Origin: Ottelia alismoides
Lineage: Eukaryota > Streptophyta > Magnoliopsida > Alismatales > Hydrocharitaceae
Assembly (NCBI GenBank): GCA_037367405.1
Contig: JAZKJV010000609.1
Location: 186,001 to 250,000, forward strand
DNA length: 64,000 nucleotides
Reading direction: 5' to 3'
In this document: positions 12,100 to 23,869 of the stretch, piece after piece
How positions within the stretch are numbered: the stretch's first letter is position 1
Layout of the letters: each line of letters begins with the position of its first letter
Notes under the pieces: generated by a model
The model's database searches: none
What the model was told of the DNA's origin: nothing
The model's input: the letters and a program-made list of their open reading frames with translations, nothing else
Position numbers and translations under genes: made by a program

Positions 12100-12790
12100 G
12101 CTAGTGCTCGAGGGAGAGTTGTTGTCCAAACATCCTCTTCCATTTCAAGCTGTCGTGGTTGCTGGAGCCTGGAGGAAGGTTTCAGGAAGGGTCTTACTCT
12201 ACTGGAAGGGTTGGGTAATGAATGGTCCAGCCTTGTGGATGATGACTGACAAGGTTGAGGCTTTATACAGGATGTTGTGTGAGTTCAAGGGGGAGATTCA
12301 GGCTTATAGAGAGGAGCAGATGGAGGGAGAACATGCAGAGGTTGTCCACTTGATCAGCTTGAAGACTCCAGAGAGATGTTGAAGGAGAATAGTGTAGTGA
12401 GCTGCAAGAAACATTGTATTCCATTGAAGGTGGAAAAAGCGGGACGTTGAGTGGTACTTTAAGAAGTCTTGGTTGAAGGAGGGGGATACCAACTCATGTT
12501 TCTTTAGCCCGGTGGCAAATGGGAGGAGGAGATGTAATTTGCTCAACTCCATTGAGTGGTACTTTAAGAAGTCTTGGTTGAAGGAGGGGGATACCAACTC
12601 ATGTTTCTTTAGCCCGGTGGCAAATGGGAGGAGGAGATGTAATTTGCTTAACTCCATTGAGTAGGTCGAAAAGACGACGGAGGGTGACCTGACTATCAGT
12701 GCTCCCAAGGTTTTAAAGGATTGAAGCAGTTTTACGCCTTCGACGTCAGGCATTAGCCTCAATGCTGTCAAAATGCAAGCCTCCGTTTAC
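12100..12790 (+). mobile_element. L1-type LINE fragment with 105-bp tandem duplication
   Basis: The plus strand carries WFKKSWLKEGDTNS-like codons and FFSPVANGRRRCNLLNSIE, the segment just before the reverse transcriptase in plant L1 ORF2. A 105-bp unit (12447-12551) is repeated at 12552-12656 with one base difference noticed (CTCAAC against CTTAAC), an in-frame addition of 35 codons. The rest of the LINE is missing. Confidence 0.75.
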
Positions 12791-14285
12791 AAAAACATAA
12801 AACTATTTCTAGACATAATACATTGTCAATATAATCCTTAACTTCAAGCATTCACATACTATATTATCATAAATCCTACATTTGAATATTCCCAAATTGA
12901 ACACTTGTGAATCCGTTATTATTTGTCTCCATTTCACCTAGTAACCATATAAGACGTATAGATTATGATTATGTAATATTCATATTGTAAACCTGATAAT
13001 CTGTTATTATTTGTCTCCATTAGCATCATTAATTTCACAAAGAGAGATCAGATTTATGGTGTCTCGTAAGGCATATTGATCCTTTAAAGTCTGATTGTAT
13101 TTGATGTATACAAAATCTTGCAACCTTTGATGTTCAATTCCGTTTTTTTCTTTGAATGGATGTGTAAAAATGTTTGTATCTATTAGGGTTAAAGATGAAG
13201 AGGCACAAGTTTAAATTAACAGAAAATAACTTACATTCTCACATACATTCCAATTACATTCACAAGGTGAGGAACTACATGTCAAGCTGAAAATCTTCAA
13301 AGCTAGACATTGCAAGTTCGGAGCAAAACTTCCAAAGGAGCTCCATCATTCCATTACAATATTCATATGAAGATGTTTGCATCAAGAATTGGATCAATTA
13401 AAGTGTACCAAAGTATAATGGGTACATGGAGATTTTGAGTTTCTTGATTGAATGGTCATTGGATTTCCAAAAATTCCCTCAATATTTTTGTATTAGCTTA
13501 ATTGAATCATAATTTTATCATGCACATTTATATCGAGAACAAATCTTTGTAAGCATTTGTATAATCCATCAATAATCTCCGAATCAAATGCAATGGATGG
13601 GTAACCATAGCAGAATTCATGATTTGGAAAATGACTTGCACCATGTAGCATGTGATGAAGTTGCCACTCCCATATTTTGTCAATGATTAGAATACACCAT
13701 TTTGCTTTTCTTCCTTTTCATGGAAATGTTTTTCAATTGCTACCTTTGCACGATCCATAGCTTCATATATGTATCATATTGCAGGTTTTCGCTCACTATC
13801 AATAAGCCGAAGAACTTTAACAAGAGGCCCAGTGTACTTAAGTGTGTCATGTACATAATTCCAAAATGAGGGCATTAAAATAATATCCTTGCAAGATTGC
13901 AAAAAGCGGTATGCAGTATTCAGTCGGTAGGGTCATTGATTATTGATTAAACGGTATGCAGGGTTTAAATGGAAATTAAACAGATTATGCGGTTTTGCAT
14001 TTTTAATTAATAAAAAAATAATACATACATATAATTAATAAAGAGATATAAATAAAAAAGAAAAATATAATCATAGATTCACAATATAGATCAAATATTG
14101 GCAAATTCAAATAATGTTTCATTCAAATGTCAAAATAGATAATATAAACAACTAGAATTCATAGCCAAATATCAAAATAGACAATATAAACAATTACAAT
14201 TCATAGTCTGAAACCAAAAAGTCACAGATAATGGTGATCCTTTGAACAAAATATATCCATGTTCTTAAAAGGTCGTTTATGCGGC
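12791..14285. other. AT-rich intron sequence with DNA-element debris
   Basis: No gene. Around 13900-14280, segments such as CAAAAAGCGGTATGCAG and AAAAGGTCGTTTATGCGG look like ends of a degraded hAT-type element, but no target duplication was found. Confidence 0.35.
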
Positions 14286-14289
14286 CTAC

Positions 14290-16494
14290 CCGTTTATGGA
14301 CCCGTTTTTATTAAACGATACGGTCGAGCTCCGCCCTTCTTTTTCGACGTCGTCAATTTGCCCCATCCCACCAAGGTGATGTCACGTCTAATCTGCCTCC
14401 TATCCACCCCAAAAAAAGTCCTCATGAGAGTCTCAACCCTCATGCGAACCCCCACAGGAAGTCGTCTCGTGGAACAGAAAAAAAAGGTATGGTCAAAAGA
14501 ATGTGCTTCAACAATATCATATTCCCACCTTTCAATAGCGACGACGCTTTCCACCCCACCATCCTTCCCTCCAACCTGCCCAACAAAGCCCTCCAATCAT
14601 CATTATTAGGCTTCCCCCGCCACCAAAGGAAGCCACAAGCAGGTAATGGGAAGCCCAACTATTGGGCAACCAATACACGCCTCCGTCCCTTCCTCTCCAG
14701 CTCAGATAAGCCAAAAGGAACCACAATTGATTTCGCTCTGTTGATTGAAGGCCCAACAAGTCCCCAAAAATGTCCAATAACGAATGATGTCAGTAGCGTC
14801 TTATCCGCCTCGACCCCCATGAACATGAGAGTGTTATCTGCATACTGCAAGAGCGACATGGATATCTCCTCCTCCTCATAACCACCACACCATCCCGCGC
14901 TCATTGACAGATACATCATCATAGTCAAAGTGCATGCAACAATGATAAACAAAAGCGACGCTAGAGGGCATCCCTGCCTAATGCCCCTCTGCAACTAAAA
15001 AAACCACCTTACGACCTACCATTGACCAGAACAATGTGTCAAGCTTTCGCCACGCACCACTTGATGCAAGCAATCCATTGCTCCGGAAAACCCCTCTTCT
15101 ACAGGGAAGCCTGTAAGAATCTCCAATAAATGCAGTCAAAAGCCTTGGAAAAATCCACCTTCCACAGGACCCCTTTCACCTTGTTTCACTTCCAATTCGT
15201 CGCCATCGCTGAAGCCAACACCAAGCTGTCAGTCATATTCCTCCCTAGCACAAAAGTCATCTGCTCAGATGAAATGATTCGATTCAGCAATTCTCTCAAG
15301 CGATTCGCAATAATCTTTGACAGAATCAGGTATACAACACTAGACAATGCGATCAGCCTATAATCCTCAAATCTGGACAGCACACCCCTCTTAGGGAGAA
15401 GGAAGAAAAAAGGCTCGTTCAATCTCTCGAAGATGCAGTTGCCGATCCGAAACTTCGCGATGACCTCAAAAACATCCATCTTGATCATCTCCCAAAATTC
15501 TCGGTAAAAGGAAAACAGGAAACCATCCAGACCGGGAGCCCATCAGCATTCAGCATTAAGCATGCCTGCCTGGCCACCTCCTCCGTGAAATCTCACCAAT
15601 AAAACTGCGTCCGACTCAACTATCTGCAAGACACCTCTGTCTTGCCAGCCTCAACCAGCCTGGACGTGACGCCTGTTGAATTCCTGAAAGTGCGACCGCC
15701 ATGTCGCCCCCACCGCTTGTTCCCTTTCCACCATCACCTCATCAACCGAAATGGAATGAATGAAGTTTCGACGCCTTTGCCTACTGAACACCACATGAAA
15801 GAATCTCGTATTGGCATCCCTTCCCTCAACCACTGTTGCATCGACCTTTGCCTCTACACAACCTCTTCATTCTTATATACACGAAGAATCTCCTCAAGTC
15901 ATCCACCTCTCACATTCACCTCCTCAGCGGTCAACGCCATTGCATCCACCAACTCATCCAATCTTCGAACCTACTCCTGCACCTTAAACCCCTGAGTCCT
16001 ACGTTGCAATTGGTTCAATATGTCGTACTTCAAAAAAAATACCTCAGTGCCGCCAACCTGCTCGTGAATCTGCATGTCGACATACCATTCGACCGACTTC
16101 CGTTACAAAACTCCACTACCGCCTCCCGGAAACCACCATCCAGAAACCAAGCCTCCTCAAATCTTGAAAACGAGCAGGGACGATCTTCCTCCCCAAAAAA
16201 CCATAACGATGTGTGATCAGATCGCGGCCTAAGAAGACACGAACCACAACCAACGAGAAAGACTCCAAAGCCTCGATGGACTACAAGAATCTGTCGAGCT
16301 GAGATTTGGTCCGCGAGCTACCTAAGTGTACTGACACCTCGCTGCGTCAAGAATCTGAAGCCCCAAGCCATGAATTGCCTCAGCCAGCTCCATCGAACAT
16401 CTGTCACCAGCAGATGCCTACCAACGGCCTTGTGGTTCAATAGAATCGATGCGTCTTGCATCTCCTCCTCAACTAAATCCAGCTTGGACCCATC
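14290..16494 (-). mobile_element. L1-type LINE ORF2, 3' part
   Basis: Minus-strand fragments read EGRDANTRFFHVVFSRQRRR, then LPKRGVLSRFEDYRLIAL with MTFVLGRNMTDSLVLA, RQGCPLASLLFII and LLQYADNTLMFMGVE. The catalytic YADD is changed to YADN (about 14838). They are split by several frameshifts. The element continues right of the hAT-like insertion at 16495-18562. Confidence 0.88.
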
Positions 16495-18562
16495 TAGAGC
16501 TGCTAATTGAACTGAATCATTCGAATTCGATTAAGATTCGTTTGATAAAAATTCAAAAAAAATTGATTCGAAACCAAATGAACTGAATTTGAATTTAACT
16601 TATGGATTCGATTCCCAAATGAATCGAATCTGAATTAACCTGAATTCGTTCGATAATAATTCGATTCGATCAGATATTTATGTACGTACATGCATATATA
16701 TGTATCCATGTATTTATACATATAATAATAATACATATATATAATTATTGTATAATTCCTTGCACAAGAATATTCAAAAAAGATCTTAATCGACCCAGAG
16801 TGGTTGTTACATGTATGTATGTAAATATGTATTTATTATATGCATAAAAGTATATATGAATATGTATGAAAAAATTACTACGTTTAATTTACATTGAAAG
16901 ATTTAGCATTTGCATTATATCACTAAGCATAACATGTACAAGCACCTAAAGATACTTTCAAACCAACTTACTACAATGATTAAATGGTTAATTTTAAACT
17001 TATAATCATATCTAGACCCTATTGATATGGTTTATCATATGCAGCATTCACCACTATGATTTCCATACTCACACCGTGTATATGCACATTAGGCCATTTT
17101 AATGAGACCCATTCAGCATAACATGTGAGTCACACGCTACACCGACGTGACTTGTCAATGCGTGACGTGTATATGCAACATTAGGCCATTTTAATGAGAC
17201 CCATTCTCTTTTCTTTCCTCTTTATAACTAAGTTCATGTGGTTTGACTGCAAAATATGTTATAGGTTAGAGATATGGGTCCTTTATGCATCGGTTATACA
17301 AAACATCTAAGTTCATGTCTATACTTCTTATTTTAGCCTAGTAACAATAGCTTAGGTATGAGTTACTTTGTATAAGTACAATAATAAATCTTAGTGTGCT
17401 ATTCAAATATTTCGAGTCATTAAGAGGATACAAAGCATTCTAAGCAATACCCAATTTAATATGTATATATGTATGTATAATCCTATTAGATAAAGATTAA
17501 AAATTAAATATAAAAGTGTAAAAAAATATTAGTCATAAAATCTAATAAGAAAGATCAAATATTTAACATTGTTATTCTAAATCCCCACCCACACATTAAT
17601 TTTCATGTTCCCGCATTCCTTACATTACCTTTCCATTCACTCCTTCATTATCTACCAAAGATCCTAAAAATCCCACGGTAGATGTGGTGCCCTTTCTCCT
17701 AGCATGTGAAAATGATGATTTTGCTACTTGGAGTTCCTCCTTAACATTTATCATGATTCAAAATTTATTTAGATATATCTACTTTGATTTTTTGTTATTT
17801 TGATTTTCTTTGCATGGCAATCCATGATGGTTATCATTATCAAGGCGACATTTATCATCACATCAGTAAAATACAAGTTCTTCTCACCATAATGTAAGTT
17901 GTTCCTTTGTACATCAAAAATTCGTATATTTCATTTTCATGACTTAGTTTTTTGATATTGAAGATCCTCACACTTAATGAATATGGTTTATCTTTCTATA
18001 TTATTTTTTACTATTCCCATTATTTCAAATAATAATACTAATTTATATCTACTTTCTATATAAGTTTGATCTTGTCTTTCTTTAACATGCAATGGTAATT
18101 ATAATGTTTTTATCTTTTTCGTCAATGATATTCTATCTCATTGATATGCTCATATAATTACATTGTATTTATACATTTCTTCATCAAAGAAAAATGAGTA
18201 TATTTAGATTATAAAAGACACATAATCACCGTAAAAATTAGGTATTTTTTGATATTTTCGTTAAGTTTAAGGTTTTTCAACTTATAATATACTTTTAAAA
18301 TTATGACTATATAATAAAACATTTATATTATATTATTCTTCATATAATATAATTTATATAAGTTCTAAAACATCAATTAACATCTCAAATTCGAAATAAA
18401 ACGAATCGAATCTGAATATTCGAAAGGCAAAATGAATTGAATCTGAATTTAAGTTAGTAATTTCGTTTGAAATTCGATTCGGATTCGGATTCGAAATTTT
18501 TATAATGAATTGAATCAGAATCCAGGCGGATTCGAAGGTATTCGATTCGATTAGCACCCCTA
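16495..18562. mobile_element. non-autonomous hAT-like element inside a LINE
   Basis: A 2068-bp AT-rich insertion splits the L1 ORF2. Left end TAGAGCTGCTAATTGAA and reversed right end TAGGGGTGCTAATCGAA form imperfect inverted repeats. Flanks GACCCATC (16487-16494) and GACCCATG (18563-18570) are an 8-bp target duplication with one mismatch, as for hAT elements. Both ends are packed with GAATCGAAT/GATTCGAAT motifs, which look like subterminal binding repeats. No transposase ORF is seen. An internal direct duplication (GCACATTAGGCCATTTTAAT-like) lies near 17085 and 17170. Confidence 0.82.
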
Positions 18563-20690
18563 GACCCATGCCAACCCGTCACCAATCCCCCTGTCGCTCC
18601 AACATATAACAACCCTGAGTTCCTTTAATTTATTGCCCCTGATTTCCCTCTGCATCCCCTCCAAGCCACCAACAAGTTTTGTTTCCTGCAATAGAGACAC
18701 ATCCGCCTTTTGTTCAAACAGTAAATTACGAACCGCCATCCGCTTGTCGGCCTGGCCCAAACCCCTGACGTTCCAAGTGATCTTTACCATCGAGACAAAA
18801 CATAAACACCCTCACGCCTAACCAAACCAAAGTTGGTCACCACTGCCAATTCCAGACCATCCCCCGACACCCGCCCATTCGTCGTCGCCACCTCAGCCAT
18901 CCCATCCACCGACCCTGCCAGCGCCTCCATTTAGTCCCCCCACCTCATGCTGCATCAATGAGATCCCCCCCCAACTGCTACCCCACAGGGGTCGACATGA
19001 TGCCCTCCCCCCTCGCAGCATGCCCCCTCGCCCACCAACAACCTTCTGGCTGAGTGCCCCTCCACCTGACGGCAGATCTCCGATCATCGCCCTCTCCTTC
19101 TCTCGCAAAACCTTCTACAGAAATAAACCCTGCCAAAACGTCCCTTCTCTGTTGCTAGGCTGCACCTTGATCCAGAGAACGACAGGCCACCGAAACCTCT
19201 TCGGACCCTTGAAGGCATCCCGACAACATCTGGCCACAGAAGTGTCGACCCATTACCGCATCGCCTCGAGACCTTCTTTCCAACCTCTGCCCACCCTGCA
19301 GATGAACCTCATCGCCTCCAGCCTCCGAGAATAAAAAGCATATCCATTCACTATCGGGAACCGGGCCCACGAAGGAGTCTGAGTTTCTAACGAACATGCC
19401 ATCCGATAACTCCAGCCCAATCGCCCGAAGTGGATCCACCCTATCCTTCTCGGATCCATAGGAGAGATATGAAAAGCCTCCCTGCTTCGAGCCACCCGCC
19501 ATAGCATACATCGCCTTCCCGGATCCAATGGAACAGTCGGAAAGCCTTCCCGAGTCCAGTGGAGTAACACAAAAACGAGGACCCCTGCTTCAAGTAGCCC
19601 ACCCCAATAGGCATTGACTCGCCAAAACAAGTCGAAAAGACAGGTGGACCCGGCGTCCGACTCGAGTTGTCTAGTAATGCTTTCCTGAAGGAGGTCCAAA
19701 TCCACCCAATTCATTTCCCCCTTTTAGCCCTCCCTTTTCGAACTTCTGAAAAGTCTCGTTTCCCCTTCCTGGAAACAAAATAGTTCTGTTGTTGCTCTTC
19801 CCGACGACCACCTTCCCTCGCCGGCGACGATCCGACTGCATCGGTCAGCCAACTCTCCTCCCATACCCTAAGACGAAGTTGCACCCTTGGAACATCGTCG
19901 AGAAAATCGTTGGCAACACACCTTTAAAGTCGTAACCCTCTGCCACCATCCACGACGATGCAGACCATCCGAAATAATCTCCTGCACTCGCATAACCGGC
20001 GTAAGTGGTTCCCGAACCACCTCCACGCTTTAGTTCAAGATCGCGAGCCCGTGGATGGATACAGATCGACCCCTTTGTTGCACCTCACACCGTTCGTCAT
20101 GCACCAAAGGCCACCTCCAGTATACCTTATCGCCAACGCGTTGAAACAAGCTCAACAACCCCCACGCTTCCAATGGTGAGAGCCCAAATGCGCATACCAA
20201 TTCCCCCTCCAGCTTCACCAAATCACCCCCGAACCTATTACCAATCGCTAGGCCAACATCCACCATCGCCTTGGCAAGGCATCGACCTTCACATCGGCAA
20301 ACACCCACGAGTACCCCCGCAATACCCTATTATGATGCCCTCCTCGTCGGCTTGCCAGGTTCCATTGCACATCGCGATGGGCACGAGAAGCTTTGGTAGC
20401 CACTTGCTCTACAAGGGAGGCATTTGACGGGGACCCGGTGACCCACGGCTCGGCGTCCCCATTCTCCGCATCGCATACACCTTCCTGAAATCCGATCCGT
20501 GAGCTCTGTTGGTCGGAGATGCCCCTGCCGACAAAGTGCGGCACGACCTGGGCCCTCGCCCCACAGGCATCCAGCCCCCGGTTGAGTCTCCCATCCCACC
20601 TCAACGTAGTGCCTCTTTCCTAACCCGTCAACTTGCTTTCCAATTTTTTTAGAACCCGAAAGAAATGTTGTTGCAAATCTAGTCATACGA
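18563..20690 (-). mobile_element. L1-type LINE, endonuclease start and ORF1-like region
   Basis: At 18570-18790 the minus strand reads VKITWNVRGLGQADKR and SLLQETKL, the amino end of an APE-type LINE endonuclease. This proves continuity with 14290-16494 across the hAT-like element. From about 18900 to 20690 the minus strand is GC-rich, with several broken frames that fit the ORF1 nucleic-acid-binding protein of plant L1s, but I could not place firm motifs there. Confidence 0.75.
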
Positions 20691-20763
20691 TGACAAACCC
20701 CCTTTTCAACCTCTCCTCTTTTTGGGAACAGTTATTTTTCTCTTATTTATGAATTGGTTTTTT

Positions 20764-20925
20764 TGTACCCACTTAAATGGACCGGTGATAGTGCAATGTG
20801 CCTACCACCCAAAAGACCAGGGTTCAAATCCCCCTTTGTGGGGGTTGCATTATGTAGTCGACAACCAGTCTAAAAATAGTCAAATATTCCAACAAGGATT
20901 TGCACAAGAATCCATGTAGCCGATG
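20764..20925 (+). mobile_element. SINE copy, 3'-shortened
   Basis: It begins GTACCCACTTAAATGGAC and has the B box GGTTCAAATCC, and ends CCATGTAGCCGATG. It is the same family as 2812-3006. It lacks the GGGAGAAGGC tail and no clear target duplication was found. It ends about 100 bp downstream of the PKL donor at 21022. Confidence 0.75.
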
Positions 20926-21022
20926 TGATATGAGGTGCACTTAAAGTGAATGACATCCAATTATTCTAAAATTGGACAGGTGCATCCCGACTCACTTTAT
21001 GGTTGGCAAATAAAAACTATAC

Positions 21023-21099
21023 CTTATCTCTTATCAACTGCAATGTTGCAATCCTGACTAGTACATCAGGTATACGAAGTCCTTCTTTCGGCACACCAT
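21023..21099 (-). CDS. PKL: PKL exon, DGVPKEGLRI segment
   Basis: This 77-bp exon reads DGVPKEGLRIPDVLVRIATL then QLIRDK. The motif DGVPKEGLRIxDVLVRIAxLxLIRDK is highly conserved in plant PICKLE proteins. The acceptor CATTTTCAG and the donor AAG followed by GTATAG give a clean phase-0 end. The next intron is 10,138 bp, mostly L1 LINE and hAT-like sequence. Confidence 0.92.
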
Positions 21100-21200
21100 C
21101 TGAAAATGATGGCAAAACCATGAAGATAGCAAAATTGGTGAATGGCATATTTGTATGCATTAGAAAAGCAGTCTGCAGTGAAAGCAAGAAAACTACCCAC

Positions 21201-21262
21201 CTGAAAAGCTAGAAGAATCGGTAAGTTCTTCTACTATGTGGGACATGAACAGAGTTCCATAC
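21201..21262 (-). CDS. PKL: PKL micro-exon, EYGTLFMSHI segment
   Basis: This 62-bp exon reads YGTLFMSHIVEELTDSSSFS, corresponding to the YGxLFLxHIxEDxxDSPTFS motif of CHD3 proteins. The acceptor is GCATGTGTAG and the donor TCAG followed by GTGGGT. The first G completes the glutamate begun in exon 33834-33908, across a 12,571-bp intron. The last G begins the aspartate completed by the next exon after a 101-bp intron. Confidence 0.88.
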
Positions 21263-21805
21263 CTACACATGCAAATTATATAATATTAGACGTGTCTCAA
21301 CAGATGCTTCTGAATATCTGACAATCTGGATGCAAGCACTCTTCTACTAATATGACAATCTCATGAATAGACAGCTCAGATGCAATATAAATAGACAAAA
21401 AGACCCAGCACGAGGCCCCATGTGAACTTGAGGCTCAATAGAGATGAATATATAACAATTCAGTACAAACTAGACAGTATAAAGTACACCAAGGATAATG
21501 AGTGGCACTATAATGTAAGATATATTTATAACCAGTCAAATTCCAATAGACGAAACTGTGAACCGCGTATTTTTATATGCCTTCCAGCATTACCTGAAAT
21601 AATCAAATGAGAGCAGCACAAAGAAGCAAAAAATGCAATGTTAGTCATGAAAACATTAGTGTTATGATTCACTACCCATTGTTCAACATACAGAAACTGG
21701 TAAACATTCCGGAGTACATCTGATCTGAATCCTGGTATAACAATTACTCCCTAAGTTTGTAAAAGCAGAAATAAAACTATCCTCGTACATATGTTCCAAT
21801 ATGTA
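21263..21805. other. intron sequence without recognised genes
   Basis: AT-rich DNA directly upstream of the PKL exon at 21201-21262. No element or gene is recognised. Confidence 0.45.
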
Positions 21806-22243
21806 TATATAGAGAGGGGGGGATCCTATTCCATGGAGTAGATAACTAGAGAGGAAAGGGATCCTATTTCATGGAGTAGATAACTTACCTATTCCATGCT
21901 CATTTTTCACCATTTCTTTTTTTTTTGGAAAATGCTTCCACGGATTTTCATAACTATATCCCTCAAATAAGTCATTCAAATTTCTTCAGAAACAGTGACA
22001 CCTATGTCCTCCATCCAGAACATGTCGATTACAAAAAATCTAAGACCATTAAAATTACTTGTTCTGGATGGAGGGAATAAGATTCTCTGTTTCTGGCGAA
22101 ATTTGAATGACATATTAGAGGGATATATATAGTTTTGAATCCATGGAAGCATTTTTCAAAAAAAATAAAAAGAAGAGGCAAAAAATGAGAACGGATTAGG
22201 TAAGTTACTCTATGGAATAGGATCCCTTTCCTCATATATATAT
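21806..22243. mobile_element. foldback MITE
   Basis: Two arms of roughly 180-190 bp are near-perfect inverted copies. The left arm has GGGATCCTATTTCATGGAGT, TTCAAATTTCTTCAGAAACAG and CCTCCATCCAGAACA. The right arm, reversed, has GGGATCCTATTCCATAGAGT, TTCAAATTTCGCCAGAAACAG and CCTCCATCCAGAACA. The left tip is partly duplicated. It is bounded by TATATA tracts and has no coding potential. Confidence 0.75.
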
Positions 22244-22248
22244 ATATA

Positions 22249-23868
22249 GGGAATTTATCCAGAGAGCCATGTGCCCGTTTCGATTTTTTTAAGCACCCAA
22301 ATGTAGCCGTCCATCTACAAGATTCGATCCCAAAAAAAAGGAACAAATTTTCGTATGGAAATAAAACAAAATCGGAAATTAAAACTTTTCTAAAAATAGC
22401 GTTATGTTTTTGGAAAGTGCAAGGCATACGTATGTGATTGATAAAACCATCGATTCATTCCAACGTAAGGTACTTTTCCGTTTCAACGCAAGAAGAGAGG
22501 TATATGATTCGTTTCAAGATTTGATCGCTTATTTCTATCATAATTCCGTTGTTTTAATGATATTCTTGTTCTATTTCATCGTTTCATGATTTCATGATTT
22601 GATCGCTTATGAAATTTCATATTTTTTATCGTAAGCAATATTTTTTCGAGAACTATGATTGAAATATGATAAAGTGGTGTTCATAATATCAATTTTATTC
22701 ATTTTGATACATGATCTGTAGTAATAATTGATTTTTTTCGAATTTATTTTGTTTTCATATAATAAAAAGTTACAGTAAACACTATTGTTATTTTTCATGC
22801 GTTAATTTGAAAATATACTAAGTTACTGATGTATTTACTTAATTTATTGATAAGATATTTTATGTTACTATTGCTAACATAATTGTTACTTTTAAATTTT
22901 TAATACGTTACTTTGAAGACATACTAAGTTACTGATGTATTTACTTAATTTACTTGTAAGATATTTTATGTTACTAATGCTAACAGAATTGTTACTTTTT
23001 CGTGTGTAACTTTGAAGATATACCGAGTTACTGCCCTTATCGTCATTATTACTGACGAAAATTCTACAAATTACTCGAGTAAGTTAAATATTTACTTGTC
23101 CTTTGTTATTGGTTACTGATATAGATATAAAAGTTACTGATTTTTTGAGCAAAAATAAATATACTTCTTATATGAATTCTGAAGTTTATCTTACTGATCT
23201 CAATTCAGTAAGTTACTTACGTAGCTCATCAAATTACTTATGATTCACATTGAATTACTATTATAAATATAATTCATTACAAGTTACTTGTCATATAACA
23301 AATGTTACTAACAATTCATTACAAGTTACTTGTCATTGAATGATTCTTACTGAAGCAAGTATATTGTTGAGTTACTATTATAAATATAATTCATTACAAG
23401 TTACTTGTCATATAACAAATGTTACTAACAATTCATTACACGTTACTTGTCATTGAATGATTCTTATTGAAACGAGTATATTGCTGAGTTACTTGAGTAA
23501 CATTAATGAATTACTGATCTTTGTACAATGTAATATTACAAGTGTAAAATACTGGCAATTGTTTCAGTATTACTGATCTCGCAACATATAATTACTTGAG
23601 TACATTATGTACATTACTGATCGAATGTACAATGATTATTTCTTCAGTACGAAATAAATTATTTGAATGTATCTTTCCAAAACCGTCTTCCTTTTTTTAA
23701 GGACTCGATATAATTGGAAATATAAAAGGCTTAACCGTATTAAATCATTCCAAAACCGTGTTCCTTCGAAATAGGCAACCATTCAAATGAAAATACACGT
23801 GGCGAACCCACATTTGGTGCTCACCGCAACTCAAATGGGCACATGTCTCTCTGGATAAGCCCTATATA
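22249..23868. mobile_element. non-autonomous TIR element with GTTACT-rich core
   Basis: Ends GGGAATTTATCCAGAGAGCC and, reversed, GGGCTTATCCAGAGAGACAT form inverted repeats extending about 45 bp, flanked by TATATATATA on both sides. The core at 22800-23600 is dominated by GTTACT/TTACTG motifs. It includes a 117-bp unit repeated in tandem (about 23255-23488). No ORF is significant. It is possibly Mutator-like, since the 9-bp duplication could be hidden in the AT repeat. Confidence 0.65.
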
Positions 23869-23869
23869 T

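Noticed and set aside
12706..12740. hAT end CAAGGTTTTAAAGG
   Set aside because: The sequence continues the LINE reading frame, and no matching inverted end or 8-bp duplication was found.
18900..20690. A separate GC-rich host gene
   Set aside because: It directly precedes the LINE endonuclease in the right orientation and is broken in all frames, which fits a decayed LINE ORF1.
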